From positions 1,831,001 to 1,895,000 of the forward strand of contig NZ_CP034766.1 of assembly GCF_004006015.1 (NCBI RefSeq): a DNA stretch of 64,000 nt, written 5' to 3'. The translations under genes and the position numbers were made by a program. The notes below the pieces were generated by a model, which saw nothing but the letters and a program-made list of their open reading frames with translations, did no database searches and was not told the origin of the DNA. Source of the stretch: Rhodococcus sp. X156 (lineage in GTDB: Bacteria; Actinomycetota; Actinomycetes; Mycobacteriales; Mycobacteriaceae). Position 1 is the first letter of the stretch. Each line of letters begins with the position of its first letter. Shown here in pieces: positions 8,343 to 16,511 of this stretch.

Positions 8343-8843
8343 ATGCCCGTCGACACCGCCCCCACCACCCGAGCGGCGAGCAGCGCCCCGTCCGGGGCTG
8401 CGGCCGCCGGGGCCAAGCGCCGCTCCGGTGACGCCACCGACGCTCCGGCCAAGGCCGGCGCCGGCCGCAAGAAGATCATCGTGATCGCGGTGGTGGTGCT
8501 CCTGCTCGCCGCCGCCGGCTACTTCTTCCTCGCCCCCTCCGGCGAGGAAGGGCCCCCGGAGCCCGGGCCGGTGGTGGCCATGGAGACCACCACCCTGAAC
8601 CTGGCCGACGGGCACTTCCTGCGGGTGAAGATCGCCCTGCAGACCGTGCTGGGCGCGGACGAGGCGCTGGACACCAGCAAGGCCGCGCAGCTGGTGATCA
8701 GCGAGCTCAGCAACCGGCCGATGGCCAGCCTGAGCACCGAGGCCGCGCGCACCGAGGCCAAGACGGCGCTGCTGGGCAAGCTCCAGCAGGCCTACCCCGA
8801 CCAGATCATGGACCTGTACTACACGGAGTTCGTCATGCAGTGA
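8343..8843 (+). CDS. fliL: Flagellar basal body-associated protein FliL
   Basis: FliL forms a ring around the stator and modulates torque. The 166-residue protein has a disordered Ala/Ser-rich N-terminus of about 40 residues, one membrane segment (KKIIVIAVVVLLLAAAGYFF) and a periplasmic SPFH-like domain with TTTLNLADGHFLRVKIALQ, the FliL core. An AGGAG ribosome site supports ATG 8343. The upstream in-frame extension into the motB end has no support. Confidence 0.92.
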   Translation: MPVDTAPTTRAASSAPSGAAAAGAKRRSGDATDAPAKAGAGRKKIIVIAVVVLLLAAAGYFFLAPSGEEGPPEPGPVVAMETTTLNLADGHFLRVKIALQTVLGADEALDTSKAAQLVISELSNRPMASLSTEAARTEAKTALLGKLQQAYPDQIMDLYYTEFVMQ

Positions 8844-8860
8844 TGCCCGCGCCGGGGGTG

Positions 8861-8888
8861 TCCGTGAAAACCCCATCCGTGAAAACCC
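8861..8888. repeat. Two direct 13-base repeats before fliM
   Basis: TCCGTGAAAACCC occurs at 8861-8873 and again at 8876-8888, a 15-base period. The A4 run is striking in this GC-rich sequence. The repeats end 46 bases upstream of a putative sigma-28-type promoter for fliM and could be a regulator site. No known binding site was recognised. Confidence 0.6.
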
Positions 8889-8934
8889 TTGGCCCCGAGC
8901 GGACCTCGCTCGACGCCCGTCGTCGGAGGCCGCC

Positions 8935-8961
8935 TCAGGTTCGGCCGAGCGCGGTCGAAGA
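8935..8961 (+). promoter_or_regulatory. Putative flagellar sigma-28 promoter of fliM
   Basis: TCAGG at 8935-8939, 14 bases, then GTCGAAGA at 8954-8961. It shares the exact spacing and the CTCAGG box of the other five motility sites; the -10 box is the weakest of the set. The expected start point would fall at or next to the fliM GTG (8970), which would give a leaderless message. Confidence 0.5.
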
Positions 8962-8969
8962 GTAACCAT

Positions 8970-9917
8970 GTGGCACCCACTTCGACCGGTACAGCCGCGC
9001 CCGTGGCGCGGCTGCTGCGCCGCACGGCCCCCGCCGGCGCGGTCCCGTACGACTTCCGCAGGCCCGCCAAGCTGCCCCGGGAGTACATGCGTGGCCTGCA
9101 GCTGAGCTACGAGACCTTCGGTCGCCGGCTGGGCACGCTGCTCACCAGCGGCCTGCGCCAGCTGAGCACGGTCAACCTGGTGGCCATCGAGCACCAGACC
9201 TACGAGGAGTACGCGGCCGGGCTGGAGCCGACCACCCTGATGGCGGTGCTGGACATCGCCCCGCTGCAGGGCACGGCGATCTTCGAGATGTCGGTGCCCA
9301 CGGCGCTGGGGTGCCTGGACTACATGCTCGGTGGCGCGGGCGGTGAGCAGCCCACCCGCCAGCTCACCGACATCGAGGTGACGGTGCTGCGCACGCTGCT
9401 GGACCAGATCCTCGCCGTGCTCGCCTACGCCACCGAGCCCACGGTGGGCATGACGCCCACGCTGCGCACCCTCGAGTACCACCCGCAGTTCATCCAGCCG
9501 GTGCCCGCCGCTGACACCGTGGTGGTGGCCTCCTTCGAGATGCGGGTGGGCAACCAGGTCTGCGTCGCCACCCTCTGCGTGCCCTTCGCCTCGCTGCAGC
9601 CGCGGCTGCAGGTCGGTGCGGAGGGCGCACCCCAGTCGGCCGCCGAGCGCAGCTCGCGGGAGCGGGCCGCGCGGCAGGTGCGCTCAGCCATGGGCAACGT
9701 GCCGGTGGACGTCTCGGTGGCCTTCCGCCCCCTGCAGCTGACCCCGCAGGAGGTCATCGCCCTGGTGCCCGGCTCGGTCATCAGCCTCAACCACCCGGTG
9801 AGCACCCCGCTGACGGTCGACGCCGGCGGCGTCACCTTCGCCCACGCCCTCGCCGGACGGCAGGGCACCCGCCTCGCCGGCCTCGTCATCGGCACCCCCC
9901 TGGAGCAGACACCATGA
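8970..9917 (+). CDS. fliM: Flagellar motor switch protein FliM
   Basis: FliM is the middle C-ring protein that receives CheY-P and sets rotation direction. The 315-residue protein has a short N-terminus, a central CheC-like domain from YDFRRPAKLPREYMRGLQ through RQLTDIEVTVL, and a C-terminal SpoA domain. I chose GTG 8970 because the longer open frame from 8889 runs through the promoter-like site and lacks FliM-type sequence. The canonical N-terminal CheY-binding peptide (LSQDEIDALL-like) is not evident, so CheY docking may differ. It overlaps fliN by 4 bases. Confidence 0.93.
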   Translation: MAPTSTGTAAPVARLLRRTAPAGAVPYDFRRPAKLPREYMRGLQLSYETFGRRLGTLLTSGLRQLSTVNLVAIEHQTYEEYAAGLEPTTLMAVLDIAPLQGTAIFEMSVPTALGCLDYMLGGAGGEQPTRQLTDIEVTVLRTLLDQILAVLAYATEPTVGMTPTLRTLEYHPQFIQPVPAADTVVVASFEMRVGNQVCVATLCVPFASLQPRLQVGAEGAPQSAAERSSRERAARQVRSAMGNVPVDVSVAFRPLQLTPQEVIALVPGSVISLNHPVSTPLTVDAGGVTFAHALAGRQGTRLAGLVIGTPLEQTP

Positions 9918-10702
9918 CCACCCCGTCCCCGGCCGACGCCGTCCGCCAGGCCGCGCTCGCCGCCATCGCCGCGCTGCCCATCGCCGAACCCCTCACCCTG
10001 GGCGAGCCGGTCACCCACACCGCTGCGCTGGACTTCGACGGGGTGGCGGTCACCGCCCGCTTCACCGGCGGCACCGGCGGCGAGGTGGTGGTGGCCGTGG
10101 AGCGTGCCGTGAGCGAGGCGCTGCAGGGCTCCGCGCTGGGCTCGCTCGACCTGGGCTCGGCGCTGGCTCCCGCCCTGGCTGCCGCCGCCGGCACCGTGGG
10201 CACCGTGCAGACCGGGCCCGGCCAGGTGCTCGACGTGCGCCCCGCGCTGGACGCCCTGCTCAGCAAGCCCGGTGCCGCGGTGGTGCCGCTGCTGCACCAG
10301 GGCGTGGTGCGCGCCGTGGTCGGCCTGGCGGTCGCCGCGTCGGCGGCGCCCGCGGTGGCCCCCACCACGCCGCTCTACCCGACGCTGGAGGAGGCCCGTG
10401 CCACCGCCGCGGCCCCCGGTGGCATGGGTGCCCAGCAGATCCGGCGGGGCCTGGACCTGCTGCGCGACGTGCACATGGAGGTCACCGCCCAGATCGGTGC
10501 CACCCGCATGACGGTGAACGAGCTGCTCACCCTCACCGACGGCGCCGTGGTGGAGCTGGACCGGGCGGCGGGCGCCCCGGCCGACCTGCTGGTCAACGGG
10601 CACCTCATCGCCCGCGGCGAGGTGGTGGTGGTGGACGAGAACTTCGGTCTGCGGATCACCGAGATCGTGGTCGGTGACGAGATGGTCTCCGCACCCGCGT
10701 GA
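9914..10702 (+). CDS. fliN: Flagellar motor switch protein FliN, long form
   Basis: The C-terminal 80 residues (about 178-253) are a typical FliN SpoA domain: LLRDVHMEVTAQIGATRMTV, then VVELDRAAG and FGLRITEIV. FliN rings form the base of the C-ring and bind the FliH-FliI export ATPase. The protein is 262 residues, nearly twice the usual length. The N-terminal 150 residues could be a degenerate CheC/FliY-like domain, but I see no clear EXXN phosphatase motif there. It overlaps fliM by 4 bases and fliO by GTGA. Confidence 0.92.
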   Translation: MTTPSPADAVRQAALAAIAALPIAEPLTLGEPVTHTAALDFDGVAVTARFTGGTGGEVVVAVERAVSEALQGSALGSLDLGSALAPALAAAAGTVGTVQTGPGQVLDVRPALDALLSKPGAAVVPLLHQGVVRAVVGLAVAASAAPAVAPTTPLYPTLEEARATAAAPGGMGAQQIRRGLDLLRDVHMEVTAQIGATRMTVNELLTLTDGAVVELDRAAGAPADLLVNGHLIARGEVVVVDENFGLRITEIVVGDEMVSAPA

Positions 10703-11175
10703 GCACCGTCGAGCTCGTCGGCCGGATGATCCTCGCCCTGGTCGTCGTGATCTTCGTGATGTGGGGCCTGGCCAAGTGGGCCCGCAAGCCGCTCGGCGCC
10801 GGTGCGGGCCAGGTGCTGACCGTGCTGGCCCGCCAGCAGCTCAGCCGCACCTCCTCGGTGGCCGTGGTGAAGGTGCTCGACCAGGCCCTGGTGCTCGGCG
10901 TGACCGAGCAGGGCATCCGCCTGCTCACCGAGGTCGACCTGGACCAGGTGCAGACCGTGCTGTCCACGCCGCCGGCACCGCGCGAGCGGCGGCTGCGCCG
11001 CCCCTCCAGCACTAACCCCGGCTCCACCGCCGACCCGCTCGCCGAGCCCGCGCCGGAGCCGGTGACGCTGACGAAGAGCGCCACCGCGCCGGGTCGCCTG
11101 GACGGCTCCGTGCTCTCCCCCCGCACCTGGCACCAGGCGGTGGACGCCGTCCGCGACCTCACGGCGCGCCGGTGA
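10699..11175 (+). CDS. fliO: Flagellar biosynthetic protein FliO
   Basis: FliO helps assemble the FliP ring of the export gate. The 158-residue protein has an N-terminal membrane segment (MILALVVVIFVMWGLAKW) followed by a small beta-rich cytoplasmic domain (QVLTVLARQQLSRTSSVAVV, then VLGVTEQGIRLL) matching FliO. The C-terminal 60 residues look disordered. GTG 10699 overlaps the fliN stop; the stop overlaps the fliP GTG. Confidence 0.9.
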   Translation: MSTVELVGRMILALVVVIFVMWGLAKWARKPLGAGAGQVLTVLARQQLSRTSSVAVVKVLDQALVLGVTEQGIRLLTEVDLDQVQTVLSTPPAPRERRLRRPSSTNPGSTADPLAEPAPEPVTLTKSATAPGRLDGSVLSPRTWHQAVDAVRDLTARR

Positions 11176-12068
11176 GCACCCGCCCGGCCGGCCGGCCGGT
11201 GGTGCGCACCACGGTGCTGGCCCTGCTCGCCGGGCTGTTCCTGCTGCTGGCCGTCCCCGCCGCCCCGCACGCCGCTGCCGCCTCGGCCCAGCCAGGGGCG
11301 AGCCCGCCAGGAGCGACTCTGGTGGTGGCCGCCGCGGTGGCCCAGCCGCTGCCCCAGCAGACCGAGCCCACCCCGCCGGCTCCGCCCACGGCGCCCGATG
11401 CGCCCACCGGTTCGGTGACCGTGGACGTCAACCCCTCCCCCAGCACCTCGGTGAGCATCCTGCTGCTGCTCACGGTGCTGTCGGTGGCGCCGTCGATCCT
11501 GCTGCTGATGACGAGCTTCACCAAGATCTTCGTCGTCCTCGGCCTCACCCGAAATGCGTTGGGGCTCAACACTGTTCCACCCAACCAGGTGCTCGCCGGG
11601 CTCTCGTTGTTCCTCAGCCTGTTCATCATGACGCCGGTGCTGAAGCTGGTGAACTCCGAGGGGCTGCAGCCCTACCTCAACGGCACCAAGACGCAGTCCG
11701 ACGCGTTCGACGACGGCATCAAGCCGCTGCGGGAGTTCATGCTCGCCCACACCCGCACCGAGGAGATCGCGATGATGCTGCGGGCGGCCAAGCTGCCCAA
11801 CCCGCCCAGCCCGGACGCCGTGGAGCTGACCACGCTCATCCCGGCGTTCGTGCTCTCCGAGCTGCGGGCGGCGATGATCATCGGCTTCGTCATCTTCATC
11901 CCGTTCCTCATCATCGACATGGTCGTGTCGTCCTCGCTCATGTCGCTGGGAATGATGATGCTCCCGCCGGTCACGGTGTCCCTGCCGTTCAAGATCCTGC
12001 TGTTCGTGCTCGCCGACGGCTGGGGGCTGATCATCAACTCCCTGGTCACCAGCTACAACACCGGCTGA
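11172..12068 (+). CDS. fliP: Flagellar export gate protein FliP
   Basis: FliP pentamers form the core of the flagellar export gate. The 298-residue protein has an N-terminal signal-like segment (about 10-38), a Pro/Ala-rich linker, and the FliP domain from about residue 90 with SILLLMTSFTKIFVVLGLTR, LSLFIMTPVL and DMVVSSSLMSLGMMMLPP. Three further membrane segments follow. GTG 11172 overlaps fliO. fliP-fliQ-fliR-flhB order is canonical. Confidence 0.96.
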   Translation: MSTRPAGRPVVRTTVLALLAGLFLLLAVPAAPHAAAASAQPGASPPGATLVVAAAVAQPLPQQTEPTPPAPPTAPDAPTGSVTVDVNPSPSTSVSILLLLTVLSVAPSILLLMTSFTKIFVVLGLTRNALGLNTVPPNQVLAGLSLFLSLFIMTPVLKLVNSEGLQPYLNGTKTQSDAFDDGIKPLREFMLAHTRTEEIAMMLRAAKLPNPPSPDAVELTTLIPAFVLSELRAAMIIGFVIFIPFLIIDMVVSSSLMSLGMMMLPPVTVSLPFKILLFVLADGWGLIINSLVTSYNTG

Positions 12069-12127
12069 TCCCCCAGCACACGCCCGTCCGTGCCCAGCCG
12101 AACCACCCCTGACTCGAGGTACCCGCC

Positions 12128-12397
12128 ATGACCGACACCGCGATCGTCCACCTGGGACTGCAGGCCATGCTGATCGGCTTCCAGCTGGCTGCGCCGGTGC
12201 TGCTCACCGCCCTGGTCATCGGCTTCGCCATCTCGATGTTCCAGTCGGCGACGCAGATCCAGGAGTTCACGCTCTCCTTCGTGCCCAAGGTGATCGGCGT
12301 CGGGGTGGCGCTGCTGGTCTCCGGCAGCTGGATGATGCACACGATGATCACCTTCACCGAGCAGCTGTTCACCCAGATCCCCTCCCTGACCAGCTGA
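12128..12397 (+). CDS. fliQ: Flagellar export gate protein FliQ
   Basis: The 89-residue protein has two membrane hairpin segments (about 17-40 and 54-75) and the family motif FAISMFQSATQIQEFTLSFV. Four FliQ copies wrap around the FliP-FliR core. A GAGG ribosome site precedes ATG 12128. The 59-base gap after fliP is the largest between gate genes here and shows no promoter-like match to the other motility sites. Confidence 0.96.
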   Translation: MTDTAIVHLGLQAMLIGFQLAAPVLLTALVIGFAISMFQSATQIQEFTLSFVPKVIGVGVALLVSGSWMMHTMITFTEQLFTQIPSLTS

Positions 12398-12426
12398 GCG
12401 AGGGCGAGCCCACCCGTGGACGTGCG

Positions 12427-13188
12427 ATGAGCGTGCAGCTGGACACCGCGAGCCTGCTCGCGGTGCTGCTGGCCTCGATCCGCATCGGCGCGTGGCTGAT
12501 GATCGCCCCACCGCTGGCCACCGCGGGCGTGCCGCGCACCGTGCGGATGATGCTGGCCGGGGTGCTGTCGCTGGTGGTGGTGGGCACCGCCCGGCAGAAC
12601 GTGCCCGCCGCGGAGATCGGGCCACTGGTGGGCAGTGCCGTGCAGCAGCTGCTGATCGGCGCCGCACTGGGGTTCCTCACCCGGCTGCTGTTCACCGCCG
12701 TCGAGGCGGCGGGGACGATGGTCGACCTGTTCGGGGGGTTCTCCCTGGCCGCGGCCTACGACCCGCTGATGGCCAACACCAACGCCGTGTTCGGGCGGCT
12801 GTTCGCGCTGCTCACCACGGTGCTGATCTTCGCCAGCAACGCGCACCTGGTGATCATCACCGGCTTCCTGCGCACCTTCACCGCGCTGCCGCTGGACGCC
12901 ACCCTGTCGCTGTCCGACCTCGGCGCCACCCTGGTCACCGCCATGACCGACATGTTCATCGCCGCGCTGCAGATCGCCGCCCCGATGATCGCGGTGCTGT
13001 TCATCGCCGACGTGGCGCTGGGCCTGCTCAGCCGGATCTCCCCGCACCTGAACATCTTCTCGGTGAGCTTCCCGCTGAAGATCGGCCTGACCCTCGGGCT
13101 GGTGGGACTGGTGCTCACCACGCTGCCCGGGGTGATCACCACCATGGCCGACACCGCCAGCCGGATGATCTCGGCGGTGATCGGCTGA
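12427..13188 (+). CDS. fliR: Flagellar export gate protein FliR
   Basis: FliR is the single-copy subunit that closes the FliP5-R1 gate. The 253-residue protein has about six membrane segments and the family pattern GFLTRLLFTAVEAAGTMVDL and ALQIAAPMIAVLFIADVALG, then SRISPHLNIFSVSFPLKI. Length is normal. The stop overlaps the flhB start by one base, so FliR and FlhB are co-translated; the two are fused in some bacteria. Confidence 0.96.
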   Translation: MSVQLDTASLLAVLLASIRIGAWLMIAPPLATAGVPRTVRMMLAGVLSLVVVGTARQNVPAAEIGPLVGSAVQQLLIGAALGFLTRLLFTAVEAAGTMVDLFGGFSLAAAYDPLMANTNAVFGRLFALLTTVLIFASNAHLVIITGFLRTFTALPLDATLSLSDLGATLVTAMTDMFIAALQIAAPMIAVLFIADVALGLLSRISPHLNIFSVSFPLKIGLTLGLVGLVLTTLPGVITTMADTASRMISAVIG

Positions 13189-14282
13189 TGGCGGGCAAGC
13201 CGGCGGGTGAGAAGACCGAGCAGGCCACCCCGCAGAAGAAGAAGAAGGCCCGCAAGGACGGCCAGATCGCGCACAGCCCGGAGCTGGGCTCCTGGCTCAG
13301 CCTGGCCGCCGCCAGCTTCGTCATCCCGATGGTGTGCAGCTCGCTGATGAGCCTGTGCCGGGCCACCATGGTCCAGGTCGGGGCGCTCATCACCACCCCT
13401 GACACCAGCCGGGCGCTGCAGCTGGCGCGCGACACCATGCTGGAGGCGGCGATGGCCACCGTGCCGCTGGCGGCGGTGGTGATGCTGACCTCGGTGCTGG
13501 CCTCGGGCTCGCAGGCCGGGATCTACCTGGCGCCCAAGCTGTGGAAGCCCAAGGTGTCGCGGCTCAACCCCTTCAGCGGGGTCAAGCGGATGTTCGGCCC
13601 CCAGGGGCTGTGGCAGCTGGTCAAGTCGATGCTCAAGCTCGGGGTCCTGTGCGGGATCACCTACCTGTCGGTGCGCGACCTGGTGCCGGCGCTGATGAGC
13701 GCCGGCACGCTGCCGCTGACCAGCGTGCTGGACACCACCGTGGACTCCGCGATGCGGCTGGTGCGCTACGGCGCGGTGGCCGGGGTGGTGATGGCGATCG
13801 CGGACGTGATCGTGGTGCGCCGACGCACCAGCAAGCAGCTGAAGATGACCAAGCAGGAGGTGAAGCAGGAGCACAAGACCTCCGAGGGCGACCCGGTGCA
13901 GAAGGGCGCTCGCCGCTCGCGCGCGCTGGCCATGAGCCGCAACCGGATGATGGCCGACCTGCCCACCGCCGACGTCATCGTGCTCAACCCCACCCACCTC
14001 GCCGTGGCGCTGCGCTACGACCCCGCCCGCGGCGCGCCCCGGGTGATCGCCAAGGGCGCGGACTTCACCGCCGCGCGCATCCGCGAGGTGGCCGCCGAGC
14101 ACCGCATCCCGATGGTGCGCGACGTGGCGCTGGCCCGCAGCCTGCACGCCACCTGCGAGATCGGCCACGAGATCCCCGCCGACCTGTACCAGGGCGTGGC
14201 GACCGTGCTGGCCTTCGTGATGCGGCTGCGCCGGCGCGGTTCGGTGGCCGGCACCCACCAGCTGCCCGCCGTCGCACACTGA
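13188..14282 (+). CDS. flhB: Flagellar export switch protein FlhB
   Basis: FlhB controls the change from rod/hook to filament export. The 364-residue protein starts with EKTEQATPQKKKKARKDGQI, the family N-terminus, has four membrane segments, and carries the autocleavage motif NPTH at residues 267-270. The cytoplasmic domain continues with HLAVALRYD and the C-terminal VAH tail. FliK presumably acts on this domain. All key residues are present. Confidence 0.97.
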   Translation: MAGKPAGEKTEQATPQKKKKARKDGQIAHSPELGSWLSLAAASFVIPMVCSSLMSLCRATMVQVGALITTPDTSRALQLARDTMLEAAMATVPLAAVVMLTSVLASGSQAGIYLAPKLWKPKVSRLNPFSGVKRMFGPQGLWQLVKSMLKLGVLCGITYLSVRDLVPALMSAGTLPLTSVLDTTVDSAMRLVRYGAVAGVVMAIADVIVVRRRTSKQLKMTKQEVKQEHKTSEGDPVQKGARRSRALAMSRNRMMADLPTADVIVLNPTHLAVALRYDPARGAPRVIAKGADFTAARIREVAAEHRIPMVRDVALARSLHATCEIGHEIPADLYQGVATVLAFVMRLRRRGSVAGTHQLPAVAH

Positions 14283-14301
14283 TCCAACTTCGTTGCCGCA
14301 C

Positions 14302-14328
14302 TCAGGTTCTGGTGACAGCTGCCGAACA
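14302..14328 (+). promoter_or_regulatory. Putative flagellar sigma-28 promoter of flhA
   Basis: TCAGG at 14302-14306, 14 bases, then GCCGAACA at 14321-14328 in the 173-base flhB-flhA gap. A 7-base inverted repeat, GGTTCTG (14305-14311) and CAGAACC (14327-14333), flanks the spacer and could be an operator. A start near 14335 would leave a leader of about 120 bases. Confidence 0.6.
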
Positions 14329-14372
14329 GAACCAGTGCCAGGACGGTGAGTCGATGCAGCCCAGGGACCGGG

Positions 14373-14450
14373 ATGCACCAGCAGTGTTCCCCGAGCCATG
14401 CCCCCGGAGCAGCGACACCTCGCCGCTTCCTCGTCGCGTCTGAGCAGTAG
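14373..14450 (+). CDS. Possible 25-residue leader peptide before flhA
   Basis: An ATG frame at 14373 preceded by AGGGA runs 25 codons and stops with TAG 5 bases before the flhA GTG. The flhA start itself has only a weak ribosome site, so translation could be coupled. The peptide has no recognisable features and the frame could be chance. Confidence 0.2.
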   Translation: MHQQCSPSHAPGAATPRRFLVASEQ

Positions 14451-14455
14451 GTGTC

Positions 14456-16510
14456 GTGAATCCCAAGTCGCTGAGCAAGCTGGCGGTGCCCATCGGCATC
14501 GTCTCCGTCATCATGATGATGGTGGTGCCGGTGCCTGCCATGGTGCTGGACCTGCTGATCGCCTTCAACATCACCCTGGCCGTGCTCATCGTGCTGGTCA
14601 GCATGTACGTCAAGCGGCCGCTGGACTTCTCCAGCTTCCCCTCGCTGCTGCTCATCGCCACGCTCTTCCGGCTCGCGCTGAACATCTCCGCCACCCGCCT
14701 GGTGCTCACCGACGGCTACGCCGGTGAGGTCATCGGCGCCTTCGGCCACTTCGTCATCGGCGGCTCGCTGATCATCGGGCTGATGATCTTCACCATCCTG
14801 CTGGTGGTGCAGTTCGTGGTCATCACCAACGGCGCCGGGCGGGTGGCCGAGGTGGGCGCGCGGTTCACCCTGGACGCCATGCCCGGCAAGCAGATGGCCA
14901 TCGACGCCGACCTCAACTCCGGCCTGATCGACGAGAAGCAGGCCCGTGAGCGGCGCGCCGAGGTCTCCTCCGAGGCCGACTTCTACGGCTCGATGGACGG
15001 CGCCTCCAAGTTCGTCAAGGGCGACGCCATCGCGGCCATCCTGATCACCCTGATCAACCTCATCGGCGGCATCGCCATCGGGGTGGTCTCGCACGGGATG
15101 CCCGTGGGCGAGGCGGTCAGCAAGTACAGCCTGCTCTCCGTGGGTGACGGCCTGGTCTCCCAGATCCCGGCGCTGCTGCTGTCGGTGGCCACCGGCCTCA
15201 TCGTCACCCGCTCCAGCGACTCCGACGACCTGGGCACGGTGGTCGCCGCCCAGCTGGGCCGGCACCAGCGCGCGCTGCAGATCGCCGGTGGCGCCGCGAT
15301 CGCGCTGTGCCTGGTGCCGGGCCTACCCAAGCTGCCGTTCATCGCCGTGGGCGGACTGCTGCTGTTCCTGGCCCAGCGCCTGGGCGCGACCACCAAGCAG
15401 GAGGCGGCCGAGGCGGCGATGCTCGAGGCCGCCACCGCCACCGGCCCCGCCCCGGACAGCACCAACGCGCTGCTGGACGACCTGGCGGTCGACCCGCTGG
15501 AGCTGGCGCTGGCCCCGGACATGATCTCCCTGGTGGACGGCGCCGGCGCCGACCTGCTCGACCGGGTGCGCGCCCTGCGCCGCAAGCTCGCGCTGGAGCT
15601 AGGCCTGGTGATGCCGCCGGTGCGCACCCGCGACAACCTGGACCTGCCCGCCTCCACCTACGCCATCAGCGTCAACGGCGTGGAGGTCGCCCGCGGCGCC
15701 GCGCCGGCCGGCACCGCCCTGGCCATCGGCGACAACCTGGACAACCTGCCCGGCGTGGTGGGCCAGGAGCCGGTGTTCGGGCTGACCGGCAAGTGGATCC
15801 ACACCAGCCTGCGTGGCCAGGCGGAGATGCTCGGAGCCACCGTGGTGGACCAGTCGTCGGTGATCATCACGCACCTCTCCGAGATCGTGCGCACCCACGC
15901 CAGCCAGCTGCTGGGTCGCGAGGACACCGCCGCGCTCACCCAGGCCCTCAAGCGCAGCCACCCAGTGGTGGTGGAGGACCTCACCCCCGCCCTGCTGAGC
16001 CTGGGCGAGGTGCAGCGGGTGCTGCGGGCGCTGCTCGACGAGGGGGTGCCCATCCGCGACCTGGTGCGCATCTTCGAGGCGCTCTCGCTGGCCGCGAAGA
16101 CCGGCACCGACCCCGACCGGCTGGTGGAGGCTGCGCGCCTGGCCCTGGCCCCAGCCATCACCGCGGCCCACCTGACCGACGGGCGCCTCAGCGTGCTGAC
16201 CCTCGAGCCGTCCATGCAGCAGGGCCTGCTGGAGTCGCTGCGGCCCAGCGAGACCGGGGTGCAGCTGCTGCCCACCCCGGACCTGCTCGAGGGCGTGCTG
16301 GAGGGCGTGGCCCGGATGCACCAGCAGGCCCTGGAGCACGGCTACCGCCCGGTGCTGGCCTGCGCACCGCAGATCCGGCTGCCACTGCGCCGGTTGATCG
16401 CCAGCACGGTGCCCGACCTGCCGGTGATGTCGTACTCGGAGATCTCCCACAACGCGGTGGCCGTGGACACCGTGGGCGTGGTGGCCGACGGCCGCACGGT
16501 CGGTGTCTGA
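14456..16510 (+). CDS. flhA: Flagellar export gate protein FlhA
   Basis: FlhA forms the nonameric ring of the export gate and receives chaperone-substrate complexes. The 684-residue protein has about eight N-terminal membrane segments (residues 1-330), including the FHIPEP signature region ATLFRLALNISATRLVLTDG, and a cytoplasmic domain from about residue 345. The ion-handling loop AGRVAEVGARFTLDAMPGKQ is intact. GTG 14456 gives the normal N-terminus (SLSKLAVPIGIV). It ends one base before the next gene. Confidence 0.97.
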   Translation: MNPKSLSKLAVPIGIVSVIMMMVVPVPAMVLDLLIAFNITLAVLIVLVSMYVKRPLDFSSFPSLLLIATLFRLALNISATRLVLTDGYAGEVIGAFGHFVIGGSLIIGLMIFTILLVVQFVVITNGAGRVAEVGARFTLDAMPGKQMAIDADLNSGLIDEKQARERRAEVSSEADFYGSMDGASKFVKGDAIAAILITLINLIGGIAIGVVSHGMPVGEAVSKYSLLSVGDGLVSQIPALLLSVATGLIVTRSSDSDDLGTVVAAQLGRHQRALQIAGGAAIALCLVPGLPKLPFIAVGGLLLFLAQRLGATTKQEAAEAAMLEAATATGPAPDSTNALLDDLAVDPLELALAPDMISLVDGAGADLLDRVRALRRKLALELGLVMPPVRTRDNLDLPASTYAISVNGVEVARGAAPAGTALAIGDNLDNLPGVVGQEPVFGLTGKWIHTSLRGQAEMLGATVVDQSSVIITHLSEIVRTHASQLLGREDTAALTQALKRSHPVVVEDLTPALLSLGEVQRVLRALLDEGVPIRDLVRIFEALSLAAKTGTDPDRLVEAARLALAPAITAAHLTDGRLSVLTLEPSMQQGLLESLRPSETGVQLLPTPDLLEGVLEGVARMHQQALEHGYRPVLACAPQIRLPLRRLIASTVPDLPVMSYSEISHNAVAVDTVGVVADGRTVGV

Positions 16511-16511
16511 C

